Shown: positions 21,356 to 22,066 of the stretch, one piece after another
Layout of the letters: every line of letters starts with the position of its first letter
Numbering within the stretch: position 1 is the stretch's first letter
DNA from: an uncultured Bacteroidales bacterium
GTDB lineage: Bacteria; Bacteroidota; Bacteroidia; Bacteroidales; Paludibacteraceae
Reading direction: 5' to 3'
Assembly (NCBI GenBank): GCA_934716995.1
Contig: CAKUYO010000035.1
Span: 1 to 22,066, forward strand
Length of the DNA stretch: 22,066 bases
The notes under the pieces: generated by a model
The model's database searches: none
What the model was told of the DNA's origin: nothing
Seen by the model: the letters and a program-made list of their open reading frames with translations, nothing else
Position numbers and translations under genes: made by a program

Positions 21356-21763
21356 ATTTGAGGCTCTCGCATTGCCTTGTATATCAGAAACGACAACGCG
21401 AAGCCCACGTTAATATATACCACTTTCTCCCGACACTCCACCTATAGCCGCAAGACACACCACGCCAACTCGCCTAATTATACAATATAGACTCCTTTTT
21501 GTGGTGCCGCATACGCCCAACACTGACCTAACTATGAGCGTTTGCGTTGCGTATAGGCAGGCAGAAAACACTTATCATATTCCCGCGAACATCTATCGTT
21601 GCACAGAATCGAATATACAATGAAACTTGCGAGATCTCAAATCGTCGAAACTGAGCGTCAATAAACGCCTATACTATGTCTGCTCCCCCGGGGATATGAA
21701 GTATTATACTACGTATGAAACGTGCTTCTTATCACACAAATAATACTCCGTTTCTCCAAGTTT
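21329..21763 (-). ncRNA. Candidate structured non-coding RNA, about 440 nt
   Basis: A GC-richer island between AT-rich flanks, framed by a promoter (21770-21800) and a terminator (21321-21355), with no plausible protein frame. Complementary segments on the transcript are: agtattat/ataatact (21740-21747 with 21700-21707) near the 5' end; a long-range gtataggc/gcctatac pair (21667-21674 with 21551-21558); and an interrupted stem ggcttcgcgtt/aatgcgagagcc (21395-21405 with 21362-21373). An aacgtgg segment (21405-21411) can pair with the 3' arm of the terminator, an alternative fold. I looked for tmRNA, RNase P, SRP and 6S hallmarks and recognised none. The 67-aa frame at 21238-21441 crosses the terminator and is rejected. 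Confidence 0.5.
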
Positions 21764-21769
21764 GCGGCA

Positions 21770-21800
21770 CAAAGGTACAATAATTTTCTTAAATTACAAA
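21770..21800 (-). promoter_or_regulatory. Promoter of the structured RNA candidate
   Basis: On the minus strand TTTG (21797-21800), a 19-nt spacer and TACCTTTG (21770-21777) give a full match to the Bacteroidetes consensus. The expected start is near 21763. The -7 box is identical to those in the 1230-1405 switch region. Confidence 0.7.
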
Positions 21801-21953
21801 ACAAAAATCAATTTTTCTATTCTTTTATCTATTTTTACCCCCCCGACTGTAATTTAGAACATTTTAACTACATATTAACGATGTATAAAGTAAAAATAGA
21901 ACATTATAAAATTCCCACCTGATTGCATATACAGAGACAAAAAGTACAGAGAC

Positions 21954-21995
21954 AAAAAAAGGAGTCTTGAGATACTGATTTTCTCTCAAGACTCC
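21954..21995 (-). terminator. Terminator of the rRNA operon
   Basis: A perfect 12-bp stem, ggagtcttgaga with tctcaagactcc, and an 11-nt loop, immediately after 5S, followed on the minus strand by seven T. The segment tacagagacaaaa is duplicated 15 nt apart just beyond it, giving a second T-rich run. Confidence 0.95.
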
Positions 21996-22000
21996 AAAAG

Positions 22001-22066
22001 TGGCGGCTACCTACTCTCACACAACAAGTGCACTACCATCGGCGTGGCTGAGCTTAACGACCCTGT
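22001..22066 (-). rRNA. rrf: 5S ribosomal RNA, 3' part (truncated by window end)
   Basis: Read on the minus strand the segment contains gttaagctcagccacgccga, then tggtagtgc and gagagtaggtagccgcca, the conserved 3' half of bacterial 5S rRNA. About 66 nt are present; the 5' part, and presumably 23S and 16S, lie beyond the right edge. The exact 3' end is set by analogy and could be off by a few bases. Confidence 0.9.

Noticed and set aside
21238..21441. 67-aa minus-strand frame
   Set aside because: Crosses the predicted terminator at 21321-21355 and ends in the 32-bp repeat; interpreted as chance in a non-coding RNA region.
21329..21763. tmRNA or RNase P RNA
   Set aside because: No tag-peptide frame or tRNA-like ends for tmRNA, and none of the conserved RNase P core segments could be found on the transcript.

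Overview
The window looks like a chromosomal segment from a member of the Bacteroidales. The signs are: three promoters of the Bacteroidetes type (TTTG, 19-20 nt, TANNTTTG); weak or absent Shine-Dalgarno sequences before most genes; a DUF4924-type protein; BspA-like leucine-rich repeats with a type IX secretion-like C-terminal domain; and a large-type L25/Ctc. I cannot name the genus from the sequence alone.

Layout. (1) 1-3441 is a prophage- or integrated-element-like control region. Small leftward genes (1-1193) face a rightward operon (1518-3441) that opens and closes with related HTH regulators and carries small membrane proteins and a zinc-ribbon protein. Between the arms lies a switch region with three operator-like sites: a 17-bp perfect inverted pair flanking a 19-bp palindrome. 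(2) 3537-9201 is a housekeeping block, all on the minus strand: nth, a DUF4924 gene, an Hsp15-type S4 gene, an LtaS-like sulfatase-fold membrane enzyme, pth, rplY/ctc and tRNA-Gln(TTG). (3) 9718-20989 is a run of seven minus-strand genes for secreted, surface or membrane proteins: an LRR/multi-TM/zinc-ribbon protein, a beta-helix protein, a BspA-like protein, a lipoprotein built of three repeats, a long charged helix fused to a probable outer-membrane barrel, and two SH3-like membrane proteins. Several are spaced by about 30-40 nt, so co-transcription is likely. A 32-bp perfect inverted repeat (9537-9568 and 21263-21294) brackets this run. (4) 21321-21800 looks like an independent, non-coding, structured transcription unit of about 440 nt with its own promoter and terminator. 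(5) The window ends in the 3' part of a 5S rRNA gene (minus strand) with a strong terminator, the tail of an rRNA operon.

The most unusual signal is not a gene. Many intergenic gaps contain short direct repeats in sets of three, phased at 11 nt (sometimes 10 or 12): 532-605, 3441-3535, 4219-4403, 5534-5566, 7509-7630, 8285-8361, 13076-13107, 15653-15685 and 21112-21246. The sequence differs between places but the triple 11-nt architecture persists, and several arrays overlap stop codons. The second is the structured RNA candidate. The third is a C-terminal tail shared by two otherwise unrelated membrane proteins of the surface cluster.
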